A stretch of 64,000 nucleotides of DNA, from the NCBI GenBank assembly GCA_011032825.1, contig JAADJZ010000005.1, forward strand, positions 997,001 through 1,061,000, read 5' to 3'. The stretch comes from Massariosphaeria phaeospora (taxonomy: Eukaryota > Ascomycota > Dothideomycetes > Pleosporales). The notes under the pieces are model-generated. The model did not search any database. It saw only the letters and a program-made list of their open reading frames with translations, and was not told the DNA's origin. Made by a program: the position numbers and the translations under genes. Below are positions 1-9,669 of this stretch, in pieces (the first letter of the stretch is position 1; each line of letters opens with the position of its first letter).

Positions 1-1298
1 CAAAGGACCGGCAGAGGATACAACAGGAAGATCCTGAGGTGATTGGCGCGTGGTTCAAGCTTGTTGGGGATACCAAAGCCAAGTACGGCATCCAGGATGA
101 TGATATACACAACTTTGACGAAACTGGCTTCCAGATGGGTGTTATTGGGTCTATGAAAGTCGTCACAGGCTCTCAAAGACGTACTCGACCTAATCTTATC
201 CAGCCAGGCGATCGGGAGTGGGTAACAGTTATCCAGAGCATCTGCGCCGCAGGGTACGCGATCCCGCCATTTATTATCTACAAAGGGCGCGTTCACATCT
301 CAGCATGGTACGAGGAGGACTCTATACCTGGCAATTGGAAGCTCTCAGTCTCTGAGAACGGCTGGACAAACAACGCTCTTGGTCTTGAGTGGTTGAAGCA
401 TTTTGACGCGCATACAAAGGCGCGTCAGGTAGGAGGGTATCGGCTGCTCATTTTGGACGGCCATGAGAGCCACCAATCTCAGGATTTCAAAGACTATTGC
501 CTTGAGAACAAGATCCTCACGCTCTGCATGCCGGCCCATTCATCCCATATCCTTCAGCCGCTGGATGTGGTCTGCTTCTCGCCGCTGAAGCTGAAGTACT
601 CCCAACGCGTTCGAGACTTGGCGCGCCGGCGCGTCTTCCATATCAACAAGGAAGGCTTCCTGCCAGCCTTTAGAGACGCGTTTTTCGAGGTATTTACGAC
701 AAAGAACTGCAAAAAGGCCTTTGAGGCCTCAGGGCTAGTCCCTATCAACGCGCAGGTGGTCCTTGATCGTCTTGAAGTACGGCTGTGTACCCCGCCACCA
801 CCCCTCGCACCAGAGACGCCGTGGCAGTCAAAGACTCCAAGCAATACGCTTGAATTTGGATCGCAATCAAAGCTTATTACTACTAAGCTTGGTTCCTCTC
901 CATCATCTCTAAAGGATGGGGTTAATCAGCTTGTCAAAGGGTCCCACCAGATGGCCCATCAGGTTGAGCTAATGCGCGATCGAATCTCTAGCCTTGAAAA
1001 GACTATTGAAGAAGCAACAAGAAGAAAATCACGAAAACGAAAGCGGATTCAGACAGGTGGCACAATAGAGTATAGTAATGGATCAGCGCAAGTAGCTGCT
1101 GAAGCGTCTACAGCACCTCAGCTATCAAAGAAAGCGCGTAGTGGGGAGGGTCAAGAAAGGGCACAACCAGCTCTACGGCGCTGTAAAAACTGTGGTGATA
1201 CAGGGCACAATGCCCGAACCTGCCAAAAGGATACAGAAGAAGCTTCTGAATCTGAAGCTAGCACGACGTACGCAGGTTCCTTGTTCGATAGCGATTAA
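1..1298 (+). mobile_element. Fot/pogo-type DDE transposase, 5' end beyond window
   Basis: The frame is open from the first bases, so the first GTG at 39 is not a real start and the N-terminal DNA-binding part lies outside the window. It encodes a DDE_1 transposase that would cut and paste a Tc1/mariner-pogo element at TA sites. Visible motifs are NFDETGFQMG (first Asp), LLILDGHESH (second Asp) and HILQPLDV (third Asp), in the usual Fot1/Pot order. Near the C-terminus is a basic stretch and a CCHC zinc knuckle, CKNCGDTGHNARTC, which some fungal pogo transposases carry. No stop, frameshift or AT bias interrupts the visible part, so this copy looks recent and unmutated, in contrast to the AT-rich element next to it. 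Family assignment is strong; activity cannot be judged without the left end. Confidence 0.9.
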
Positions 1299-1337
1299 TT
1301 TGATGTTCTTTGAGATGAGTTGGTTGTGCCAAGATAT

Positions 1338-1383
1338 TTTGTCGGGTTTACTGGTCTGTCGGGTTCGCTGGTACTTTACGTTA
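1338..1383. repeat. candidate right terminal inverted repeat of the Fot/pogo element
   Basis: About 40 bp after the transposase stop, a GC-rich stretch holds two near-identical 15-mers (GTCGGGTTTACTGGT at 1341-1355 and GTCGGGTTCGCTGGT at 1358-1372, 13/15 identical), ends in TTTACGT at 1381 and is followed by TA at 1382-1383. Fot/pogo elements often end ACGT beside a TA duplication and carry repeated subterminal binding sites. The left end lies outside the window, so the pairing cannot be tested here. Confidence 0.5.
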
Positions 1384-1509
1384 ATGCGCAAACCTATAGA
1401 GTAGTTGCTTCTAGTAATTCTAATACTAAATAATACTAGTTAATTTAGTATAATCTTGCATGATATAGTATAATCGTAATGTGTACTATGTTTCTTAGTA
1501 CGATTTTAG

Positions 1510-1543
1510 TAGAGTGCGCTGCTTGGTAGAGTGCGCTGCTTGG
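1510..1543. repeat. 17-bp direct tandem duplication
   Basis: TAGAGTGCGCTGCTTGG occurs twice head to tail (1510-1526 and 1527-1543), just left of the foldback element. It may be an excision or insertion scar; nothing further can be said. Confidence 0.7.
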
Positions 1544-1552
1544 TAGTAGATA

Positions 1553-2462
1553 ACGTACCTCACGAGTAGTCGGGCCACACGAGTTCGCGAAACACTTTTG
1601 CCAAGCAAATTATCTAATATTATAACCTTAATACTTTTCTTAATAGCAAGCCTATTAGAATAATTTATACACTGTTTTAAAGTTCTAAGCTAGAACTTTA
1701 AAATCTACTAAAAATTACCTAAATAGGCTAAGTACTACTAGAGTTTTTAAAGTTTAAAGATAAAAAGCTCGCTTAAGCTCTATACCTAGTATCTAGTAGA
1801 ATTCTACTATAATAAACTTTTATATTCTAAAATATTTTTATTTATACTATAAGTTAGAGTTCTAGAAAGTTATATAGTATATAGCTTAGAATCAAAGCTA
1901 TTAGATAGAATTAGAGTTTATATATAAAACCTACTAAGTATAAAGTATTAGTACTATTATAACTCTAAATAATACTACTTTTTTAAAGCTTATATAGTAT
2001 AATTATACTAAGTACTAAATTATTAAGTAGTTTTACATTAGGTTTTAATAGTTATATATAGATATTTATACTTAGCTAGTATAAAAAAAGTAAACTACTT
2101 TCTAACCTATCTAGTAGCTTTAATCTTAGGCTACACGCTATAAAACTTTCTAGTACTTTAATATATAGTATAAATAAGAATATTTAAGAATATAAAAGTT
2201 TATTATAGTAGAATTCTACTAGATACTAGGTATAGAGCTTAAGCGAGCTTTTTATCTTTAAACTTTAAAAACTCTAGTAGTACTTAGCCTATTTAGGTAA
2301 TTTTTAGTAGATTTTAAAGTTCTAGCTTAGAGCTTTAAAACAGTGTATAAATTATTCTAATAGGCCTACTATTAAGAAAGGTATTAAGGTTATAATATTA
2401 GATAATTTGCTTGGCAAAAGTGTCCCGCGAACCCGTGTGGCCCGACTACCCGTGAGGTACGT
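1553..2462. mobile_element. 910-bp foldback (giant-TIR) element with TA duplication, RIP-like
   Basis: The left end ACGTACCTCACG (1553-1564) is the exact inverse of CGTGAGGTACGT (2451-2462), and both ends are flanked by TA (1551-1552, 2463-2464). The arms stay complementary inwards for several hundred bases: the outer ~60 bp are GC-rich and almost identical, and the inner parts diverge but still pair almost to the centre near 2003, where AGTATAATTATACT is palindromic. There is no coding capacity. The interior is extremely A+T-rich, and the clear arm differences in the outer part are G/A transitions, as repeat-induced point mutation would leave. This is best explained as a non-autonomous Tc1/mariner-type foldback or MITE-like element. 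Confidence 0.85.
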
Positions 2463-2646
2463 TAACGTTACGTATTAATCTTTCACCCGCGACTTCTTAG
2501 TAAGAAATCCTCCGGCGCAGTCATAGCGCAGACCGAGGCCAATTTCTTTTCTTGCAATGGAATTAGGCGATTAGTCGTGTGCCTAGGCAGCATACACTTT
2601 AAAAATCAAAAATCCCCACGGTCTCCCACCCCCACATGCCGCCACA

Positions 2647-3501
2647 ATGCCGCCAAACACCCACCCAGGATTCACGTCAATTAACGCCGTTACATCCCTC
2701 TACACCCCAGATAAAAACGACCCAACGACCCTCATCATCCTCTGCACCTGGCTCGGCGCCCTGAAGAAACACCAGGCCAAATACATCGCACTCTACCAAG
2801 CCCTCGCGCCTACCACCCCAATCCTCCTTCTCGATGCCAACGTCCGCACAATCACCCGGTCCTACACCGCAGCACGCCAATCAATGGCCGACCCCTTGAC
2901 AGTCGTCCTCCGCACCCTCTCCACCACCACCGCGCCCCAAGAACCCAAAATCCTACTCCACATGATGAGCAACGGCGGCTCGTGGTCCGCAACCCAGCTG
3001 CTCGCCGCGCACCACGAGAAAACCGGATCCGCGCTCCCGCTCCACGGCATCGTGATCGACTCCGCGCCCGGCAAGGGCGAGTACTGGAAATCCTACAACG
3101 CCATCCGCCTCACGCTGCCCAAGCAATTTCCTCTCAGTATCGTAAGCACGTTCATGGCGCACCTCATCCCGGCCTGGATGTATTCTGCGGCCTGGATGGG
3201 CCTCTATCCGACATTTGAGGATTTCGTGAGAGATACGTTGGCGGATGAGGGTATGTGGAGGATGAGGCGAAATGGCGCTGGTGTGGAGGTGAACGCAGGG
3301 AGGAGGCGGATCGCGTATTTATGGGGTATGGGGGATGTGATGATTGCGGGCGAGGATGTGGTGGCGCATGCGGAGGAGGTGGAGAAGAAGGGGTGGGAGG
3401 TTAGGAATGTGGAATTTGAGGGAAGTGGACATTGTGAGCATTTTAGGGCGCATGGCGAGAGATATGAGGGGGCTGTAAAGGGGATGTGGAGCGATGAGTA
3501 A
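2647..3501 (+). CDS. DUF829/TMEM53-like (PaxU-like) alpha/beta-hydrolase-fold protein
   Basis: Single-exon gene of 284 residues. An earlier ATG at 2636 is out of frame, so 2647 is the start. Layout fits the DUF829 family (TMEM53, PaxU): an early strand LIILCTWLGA, then the nucleophile-elbow region LLHMMSNGGSW near residues 103-113, where the usual GxSxG reads M-S-N-G-G, and a late acidic/His segment EFEGSGHCEHFRAH near 258-271. The PaxU name comes from an indole-diterpene cluster, but no other cluster gene lies nearby, so secondary metabolism is not implied. Substrate and location are unknown. No signal peptide is visible. The gene lies between a transposon island and the NACHT-like pair. Confidence 0.72.
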   Translation: MPPNTHPGFTSINAVTSLYTPDKNDPTTLIILCTWLGALKKHQAKYIALYQALAPTTPILLLDANVRTITRSYTAARQSMADPLTVVLRTLSTTTAPQEPKILLHMMSNGGSWSATQLLAAHHEKTGSALPLHGIVIDSAPGKGEYWKSYNAIRLTLPKQFPLSIVSTFMAHLIPAWMYSAAWMGLYPTFEDFVRDTLADEGMWRMRRNGAGVEVNAGRRRIAYLWGMGDVMIAGEDVVAHAEEVEKKGWEVRNVEFEGSGHCEHFRAHGERYEGAVKGMWSDE

Positions 3502-3672
3502 TGGGGAGGAAGGGTTGAGGGTGTAAATGGAGAACTAGATAACACTAATATGAAGTATGAAGGAAATATCTGACAGATAAGCAGCAAAGCATTTTAGAAC
3601 CGTGCATCGACCGCCCGCCCCCCTTGGGGCACCTTCAACATGAAGACCCTTGAACCACCATTGTATATCGAA

Positions 3673-4499
3673 TTACTCAACACTCGCTCTGAGTCCCACC
3701 TTGTTCACACGGCGGTACCAAAAGCACACCTTGGCGTGTGCATAGAGATCTACCTTGAGGTTCTGGACTTCCTCGGCGTGTGCATAGAGATCTTCCTTGA
3801 GATTCTGGACTTCCTCGGTGTGTCTCTGCTGAGACTCGCATAATCCGTGGATTAATATGAGTATCCGTTTTCCTGAGTTATTCATTCTATCCAGCACACT
3901 GGTCAACACCGATCTTAGCTTGTCCGGAGTCACTACATCCTGGCATGAAACAACTCCGGTGCGGTATAGGAGGTAGAGCAGGCCCCAGTAAAGGAGGTCG
4001 TGTTCAGACTCCCTCGGGCAGTAAAGATGGAGGATGATGGGAGAGGAGTCCGTAGGGGGCCGTTGAGTACTCGAGTATACCAAGCTTGCTGTAAACTTGT
4101 TCCAGAACTTGTTCCAGATACCGTCCCGCAGCCATTCCACAAGACTTGGCGTCGGGGTCGTAAGCCGTTCGAGCAACCTTCCGTTTCCGTTACTACGAAG
4201 TAACATTTTGTTTTTGCGAGAAGGAAGTGGCGTCCCGTCGTCGTCGCTATTGGGAAGCAGTGCTTTGTTGTCACTGTCGGGGAGTAACGCTTCGTTTGCC
4301 GCATCTTCGAGATGTTCACAATAGCTCATTATGAAGTACTCTAGTGCACCCAAGCCATTAGGGATCTTCAGTACTGGGTAGGTATGTTAAGTCCATGTAT
4401 GGAAAGTAGTCACGCAACGAGCGGAACTTTACCTTTTGAGACTCTTCTTCCTACATAGCTTCCTCTCAGAGCAGCGATAGTACCGAGCACGCCAAACAT
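3673..4499 (-). CDS. degenerate NACHT-like protein, paralogue A
   Basis: Two exons, 3673-4373 and 4433-4499 (59-nt intron with GTAAAG donor and CAG acceptor), give 255 residues. Exon 1 adds the N-terminus MFGVLGTIAALRGSYVGRR, a short hydrophobic/basic module. The C-terminal half follows the order seen after the P-loop in NACHT NTPases: a beta-strand PIILHLYCP (about 134-142), a leucine-rich helix, then RILILIHGLCES (about 192-203) where NACHT proteins have a Walker B such as LLILDGLDE. No Walker A can be found and the Walker B aspartates are replaced, so NTP hydrolysis is unlikely. A 14-residue unit is duplicated near 209-236. The same layout recurs in the neighbour at 4989-5887. Function is unknown; the NACHT link is my inference. 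Confidence 0.5.
3733..3816. repeat. 42-bp tandem duplication inside paralogue A
   Basis: Two adjacent 42-bp units (3733-3774, 3775-3816) match at 40 of 42 positions and encode EEVQNLKEDLYAHA and EEVQNLKVDLYAHA. The duplication keeps frame and extends a helical segment just after the Walker-B-like strand. The near identity suggests it is recent. Confidence 0.9.
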
Positions 4500-4988
4500 A
4501 TTCGTGAGTTGTAGAGTTGGTGTGCAGCTGTTGATGCTGATGTTTCGTGTTAAGCCTGGTAATATGGATAATCGAAGATATTGATGTATAAGAGATAGAG
4601 GTTAGTACGAAGTAGAAGAAGTATATATATGATACAGTGACTGCTAATGACTGTAAGCTGTAGGACTCATTGTCCAGTCGTGTTCGTTGACTGGGTTATG
4701 CGTCTCTTGCAGAAACGGAAACTCCAGAACTAAAGAGATAAATCCGCGCGCCTCCAAAAGGATTATCTAACGCAGCAATATAGCTGTAGAAAGCTACAAT
4801 TCTGTATAACTATAGCGTTTACTTAATTCTACAAGACACAACGTAAAATCTAAGTAGTAGATAGGGTTTTAGTTACAGAGTTACAATGCAGCGTGCTCAG
4901 CCTTAGTTCTGAAGATCCCGTTTCCGCAAGAGATCCGTCATCTCCAGTAATGTGTCATTGGCGGAGTGCCAAGTTGCCGAGCATCTAC
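4500..4988. other. intergenic, no gene seen
   Basis: This stretch separates the two NACHT-like paralogues. It is moderately A+T-rich, especially 4740-4870, and has no open frame with coding character. It must hold the promoter of paralogue A and the 3' end of paralogue B. Confidence 0.5.
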
Positions 4989-5887
4989 TCAAACCACATC
5001 GACTGTTTCTATGCCCGATAACACAGGGCCTTCACAATAACGCGCCCTATACTGGAATGGAGTCGTGATAATGACCCTGAGCCAGTGGCGTCTTAGATAT
5101 TTGCAGTCCTCGTAAAGTTCTTCGGCATACTCCAATATCTCCATCATGTATACGGCTTCTCTCTCATGACTCATGCCTCTCTTCGCGTATTCCCCCAACC
5201 CGTGGATGATGACAACGACCCTATGTCTCTCCCAAGCCAAACGTAAGAGGTGACCCAGGAGGACTTCGAATGAGGGCAGCTTCAAGGAGGGCACCCAGGG
5301 TTTGGTCAACTTGACCTGTGGATGAGATAGAAGTTGTAGGATCAGACCGCGCAAGAGGAAGCCGGCAAATATGTCGCTGACCACTGGGTCGTGAAATTGT
5401 AGTACGATTTGCCCAGCGAATTCTCTTTCCTCGTTGACTAGCTTTGCAGCAACAGCGCCAAAAGTATGATAAGTCTGTTCCTCATTGGGCCTCTTGCGGA
5501 AGCGCACGTACACTGCCGCTATGTTATTCTTGCCACTTAAGAACCCGTTGCCGTGCAGCCATTTTTGAAGTTCCGAATGATTGTCAATTCTTTGGAGAAA
5601 TATCTCACTCGCGCTGCCTTCTTCCTCATCCTCACGGCGCTCTTGCTTCGCGGCCTCTTCGATAAGATCGAGTTCAACTGTGAGATATTCTTTCAGCGCG
5701 TCTATGCTTTCGATGGGGGGCAGTGGCGGTGTTGGCGGTGGGGACGGCGAGTCCTGTCTCCCTAGGTGTAGAAAGTTAGAATGCGATAAAATAAGTTCAC
5801 AGCAAACAACTTACCTTCGGGCACTTGTGTAGTTGAAGACTTGGTGTTGTCGCTCTCCGTCTTCGCAGTACTAGCGGCGGAACCCAT
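4989..5887 (-). CDS. degenerate NACHT-like protein, paralogue B
   Basis: Two exons, 4989-5761 and 5815-5887 (53-nt intron, GTAAGT..CCTAG), give 281 residues. The N-terminus MGSAAS would suit N-myristoylation; a proline-rich linker and an acidic helix (about 45-73) follow. Residues 94-104 read HGNGFLSGKNN, like a Walker A with one extra residue and Asn in place of Ser/Thr. Then come QIVLQFHDP (142-150), a leucine-rich helix, RVVVIIHGLGEY (205-216) at the Walker B position with both acidic residues changed, and a late strand WLRVIITTPFQYR like the NACHT sensor strand. The layout matches paralogue A but sequence identity is low. A membrane-tethered, catalytically dead NLR-like protein is my inference; the exon structure is well supported. 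Confidence 0.5.
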
Positions 5888-6614
5888 CGGTGGAGATATG
5901 TGGATCTGTGACGTGTGATTTAGTGCTTAAGCTGAGTCGTGATAATTGACCAAAGCTATTCAAAAGTTTATGATGGTGGTAAAATAAGAATAGGTGGAAT
6001 TGTCAAGAGTTATGTCAATGAAGAAGGAGGTCGTTGCAGTCATACGCTATGACTCTATTACTACGATGAGTGTTGCCACACCATCGCCCGCTACGATACA
6101 CGGTCATTATTATAGCCCAGTCATTGATGCATACGACGACTTTTACGATATGCCGCAGCGCCAGTCATAGCACTTCAGGTATTGAGACATTGAGTCTAGT
6201 AGAGTAAGGTCTGTCCACCGCGTTAGCTGCAACTTGAATATGATTTTTTTTTGGAAAATTCCCGTGGACAAGTGCGGAGTCAGAGAGAAGATTATAGACT
6301 CGTCAACGACAGTCGCAGACGAACGTCAAGCTCGAATTGCATATGCAATCTTCGCTCTCGGCTCAAGCCTGCGCCTGGCTACGCCTAAGGATGACGATAC
6401 AGATTTGAACGAAACTTGTTGCAGTATACGTACTTTGTTACAGGATGCGTGAGGGTAGACTCGTGTGGGAGCATAGTCTTTGCTTTGCCGACGGTTGGTA
6501 TCTAAATGGCTGTTCGCACTCGTGCTGCCCGTCGGTATCTTCCCTGAAAAAGTGCAAATGCAGCCGAGGGCGCAAATAATGGGGAGTGTTTTCTAGACCG
6601 CAGTCCCGTCCAGG
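5888..6614. other. intergenic, no gene seen
   Basis: Upstream of paralogue B and downstream of the DUF3807-like gene. A short plus-strand frame at 6234-6452 (72 codons) has no recognisable features. No RNA gene or repeat was seen. Confidence 0.5.
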
Positions 6615-7333
6615 TCAATAATCCAGGTCAACTGCAGTATCCTTCTGTGCGTCCGGGCCATTGGCCTGATGCCACGCATCCCATTCATCGCTTTCCTCAT
6701 CAGAGCCCTCCTCATCCCGTTGTGGCTCACGTTTCTTCTTTTTTTCTTCTTTCTTCCTTGCGCGATGATTGACGCGATTCTTCTTCCTGTTCTTCGCGTT
6801 CCGCGCCTTGGACTTCGGACCGAGCTTTGTCCACTGTTGCTGCGGTTTCTCCACTCGGCCATGCTGAACTCTGTCTGCGCCCTGGTTGACTTCGGCGGGG
6901 TTTGGCCGGGGAGAATCTGGAGTCTCGCACTCGAATCTCGTTGGAGCTTGAGATGAGCTTTCTGCTAGTTCCATGGGTGTGGACTCGGGCTCTGGCGACG
7001 GCGATCTGCTTGCCTCGCGCTTCCTACGTCGTTCCCGGATGATGATTTGGATCTCGGAGTGTCTGAACATGGCAATCTGCTCATCGGTGAGCGTCCGCTT
7101 GACGCCGTCATCATAGTAGCCCAGGCCATCATCCCCGTAATCGTGATGCTCCTCGTCAACTACAGCACCTCCGCCGACGTCGGCCCCAGAGACAAATTGC
7201 TCGGGAGGTGGTGCTTGCGGGAAGTGTTTGGCGTGGAACTGGCGGAGGTCGTCCTGCCCGAGATAATTAGCTCCACAATAGCGGCGAAGCAAGGGTGACT
7301 TACAACCCTGACAGTAGGAATTTGCAGTGCCAT
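6615..7333 (-). CDS. DUF3807-like fungal protein
   Basis: Two exons, 6615-7253 and 7304-7333, with a 50-nt intron (GTAAGT..GGGCAG, internal GCTAAT), give 222 residues. The frame also reads through the intron, but only the spliced product gives the compact N-terminus MALQIPTVRVDDLRQFHAKH. That segment, followed later by TLTDEQIAMFRHSEIQ, is what I associate with the fungal DUF3807 family. The C-terminal half is Lys/Arg/Glu-rich (runs of K and E around 170-205), suggesting a nuclear, possibly nucleic-acid-associated protein. Function is unknown. It is divergent from the FAS1 gene, 239 bp away. Confidence 0.7.
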
Positions 7334-7572
7334 GTTCGTGGTAATTGATCATGAGAAGGGTGTGCAAGCCCACCTACTCCAGAAATCAAGGCATGGCGGG
7401 GGTGAAAGCACCGCAGAGGGCAGAGAGTAAAAGAGAAACGAAGCTCCCAGTTGCGCTTTCCGATCGCTCGCGTGATCACGGGACAGCTTGGCACGGCGGG
7501 ATGACGTGCACCCGCCCCTCCAAACGCTCCACCATCCCTTTCCTATCAACAGCTCCTCAGTCCGCCAACGCC

Positions 7573-8255
7573 ATGAAACCTGCATCGCTCCTCGCCTATC
7601 CCGCCGCGATTGCCTGCCTCGTTCTGGCCGCATCCGCAGTACCGCGCCCCCTCGAATCCATCATCGAATCCTTCAACCTCCTCAGCCAACAATCTCCACT
7701 AGGAAAGCATAATCCTTTCATCAATATCATGCCACCCGCGGGCGAAGTCTCTACCGGAGTGATAATATCTGATGTCATTGGGAAGACACAGACTATTGCC
7801 ATATTCAGCGGGCTCACGCGAGATATCGACCTAGTGAGCGATCGCCTCGACGATGCGGCTAAGAATGCTACGGTGCTGGCACCAGATAACGGAGTAATGC
7901 GGAATCTGAAAAGAAAGCCGTGGGAAGACCAAGACGACTATGATTCTTTTGGGGCAAACGCATATGATGGCGACGCAGGGGAAGACAGGGCGCATAAGAA
8001 CCTACGACGTTTCGTTGAATCACATATCGTCCCCGAAAGCCCCTGGGCGGAGGGTCAGAAAGTGAAGACCCTAGCTGGAAACGAGGTATGGTATGAGACC
8101 AAAGATGGGAAGAAGATGGTAAGTCCCCAGCTCGGCAACTGTACAGACCGAGCTGACAATGCGGATAGATCCAGCCCGGCGATGTCGAAGTCACAAGTAT
8201 CGCTGACAAAGTCTCTAATGGCGAGATCTGGATCATAAGTGGCTCTCTAGCATAG
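7573..8255 (+). CDS. secreted fasciclin (FAS1) domain protein
   Basis: Exons 7573-8118 and 8169-8255 (50-nt intron, GTAAGT..GATAG) encode 210 residues. An N-terminal signal peptide is clear: basic start, hydrophobic core near residues 5-20, small residues before VPRPLES. One FAS1 domain follows, with H1-like NATVLAPDNGVMRN (about 97-110), a helix with HIVPESPW and a final strand after the intron reading VSNGEIWIISGSLA. FAS1 proteins are extracellular adhesion or matrix proteins. Without splicing the frame ends 17 nt earlier and loses the last strand, so the intron is well supported. The upstream in-frame ATG at 7345 is not favoured because it would bury the signal peptide. Confidence 0.85.
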
Positions 8256-8610
8256 TAATACCCTTGTAGTATCTGTATAACGGGCGTTCTTGGAGTTGAT
8301 TTCGCATCCAGCATGACAACATTGTACTCCATTCCCGGCACAACGAAGCATGAAGTAGAATTGTCATAGATACCAAGCAAATCTCACGTCGGATTACGGG
8401 CACCTAGGCCTGAATACGAAGGTCGATTTTAAGTATCACGTATCTGGAATTGCTAAGCTCCTACGGGCCAGACATGAATTTTCGAAGCCCGACCGTGTAC
8501 CTCCAAAAAGCGTTGCCCCCCACCTTTTGCATATTTACACACAACTCCACTTCAAACCAATTAACTACTTATCAAACACAGCAACAAGACACCTAGCTTC
8601 AGTCTCCAGC
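8256..8610. other. intergenic, no gene seen
   Basis: 3' flank of the FAS1 gene and promoter of the metallo-beta-lactamase-fold gene. The last ~100 bp are A/C-rich, as in many fungal 5' leaders. Confidence 0.5.
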
Positions 8611-9669
8611 ATGAAATTCTCAAGCGGCGACCTCGCCATCTGCATGACCTGTGGCAACCAATACGACGTCCCCTACACTTCTCCTCCCGCAAGCTGCCGC
8701 ATCTGCGACGCAAGTAATCCCCATGACGTAACTGCCCTTCTCGCCCACATCAGACTAACCTCCCCTCCAGGACCCACGCCAATACGTCCCCGCTGGCGGT
8801 CAATCCTGGACCTCACTCGCCCGCGAACAAAACCAGCAAAAAAACACTATCAGCCAAGACCCCTCCGACCCACGCATCCACTTCATCTCGACCACTCCCA
8901 AAGTCGCCGGCACGCTGCCCGCCGGCCTGTCCGACTCAACCACTACCCGCAAGCAACTCGGCATTGGCCAACGCTGCATCCTGCTCCAAACGCCTGCGGG
9001 CAACGTCCTATGGGACCTGATTGCCTTCATCGACGACGCAACAGTCGAGACTATCAAGAGCAAAGGCGGGCTGAAAGCAATAGTGATATCGCATCCGCAT
9101 TTCTACACGACGCATCTAGAATGGGCGCGGATTTTCCAGTGCCCGGTATATGTGTCGAGTGATGACGCCGAGTGGATGAACCGCGAGGATCGAGAGGGGG
9201 TGAGGGCGTTGATCAAAGGCATAGAAGAGATTGTGCCGGGCGTCACCGCGATACAGACGGGTGGCCACTTCGATGGGAGCTTAGTGCTGCATTAGGAGAA
9301 GAAGCTATTCATTGCGGATACGATGATGAGTGTGCCGGTACGTCTATCCACACCCTCCACCTTCTTCGTCAAAGTCCTTCACACTAATACCCCTCTTTTC
9401 AGTCCGGCTTCTACCACAAAGACCGCCTTCCTGGCACCACCAGCTTCTCCTTTATGTGGTCGTACCCGAACATGATCCCGCTCCCGCCCGCCAAAGTCCA
9501 CCGCATCTGGCAAGCGCTCAAGCCGTTCGCCTTCGAGACAACGTATGGCGGGTTTCCCGGCCAGGATGTCACGCGGTCGGATCTCAAGGCGCAGGTGCTG
9601 GAGAGCATGAAGATATTTCTGAGGACTGCCGGACATGAGAACGCGGAAATTTTTCGGGAGACTTTATAA
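8611..9669 (+). pseudogene. metallo-beta-lactamase-fold protein with in-frame TAG
   Basis: Exons 8611-8709, 8771-9337 and 9403-9669 keep one frame (311 codons) except for a TAG at 9293-9295. The N-terminus carries two CxxC pairs (CMTCGNQ, CRICDD) like a small zinc ribbon; the body has the fold's strands and the metal-site-like SHPHFYTTHLEW, then GGHFDGSLVLH, where the stop falls. Reading past it gives EKKLFIADTMMSVP and a sensible C-terminus, so the TAG probably replaces a Trp codon (TGG). The first intron starts with GC (GCAAGT), a known minor donor class; only this choice restores the frame. The allele may be a recent null, an assembly error, or give a truncated protein of 207 residues. Confidence 0.75.

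Noticed and set aside
1384..2640. Possible centromere-like or origin AT-rich block
   Set aside because: The inverted-repeat structure with TA flanks explains the AT-rich DNA as a transposon.
2647..9669. Secondary-metabolite cluster suggested by the PaxU-like and metallo-beta-lactamase-fold genes
   Set aside because: No synthase, prenyltransferase, P450 or transporter lies nearby.
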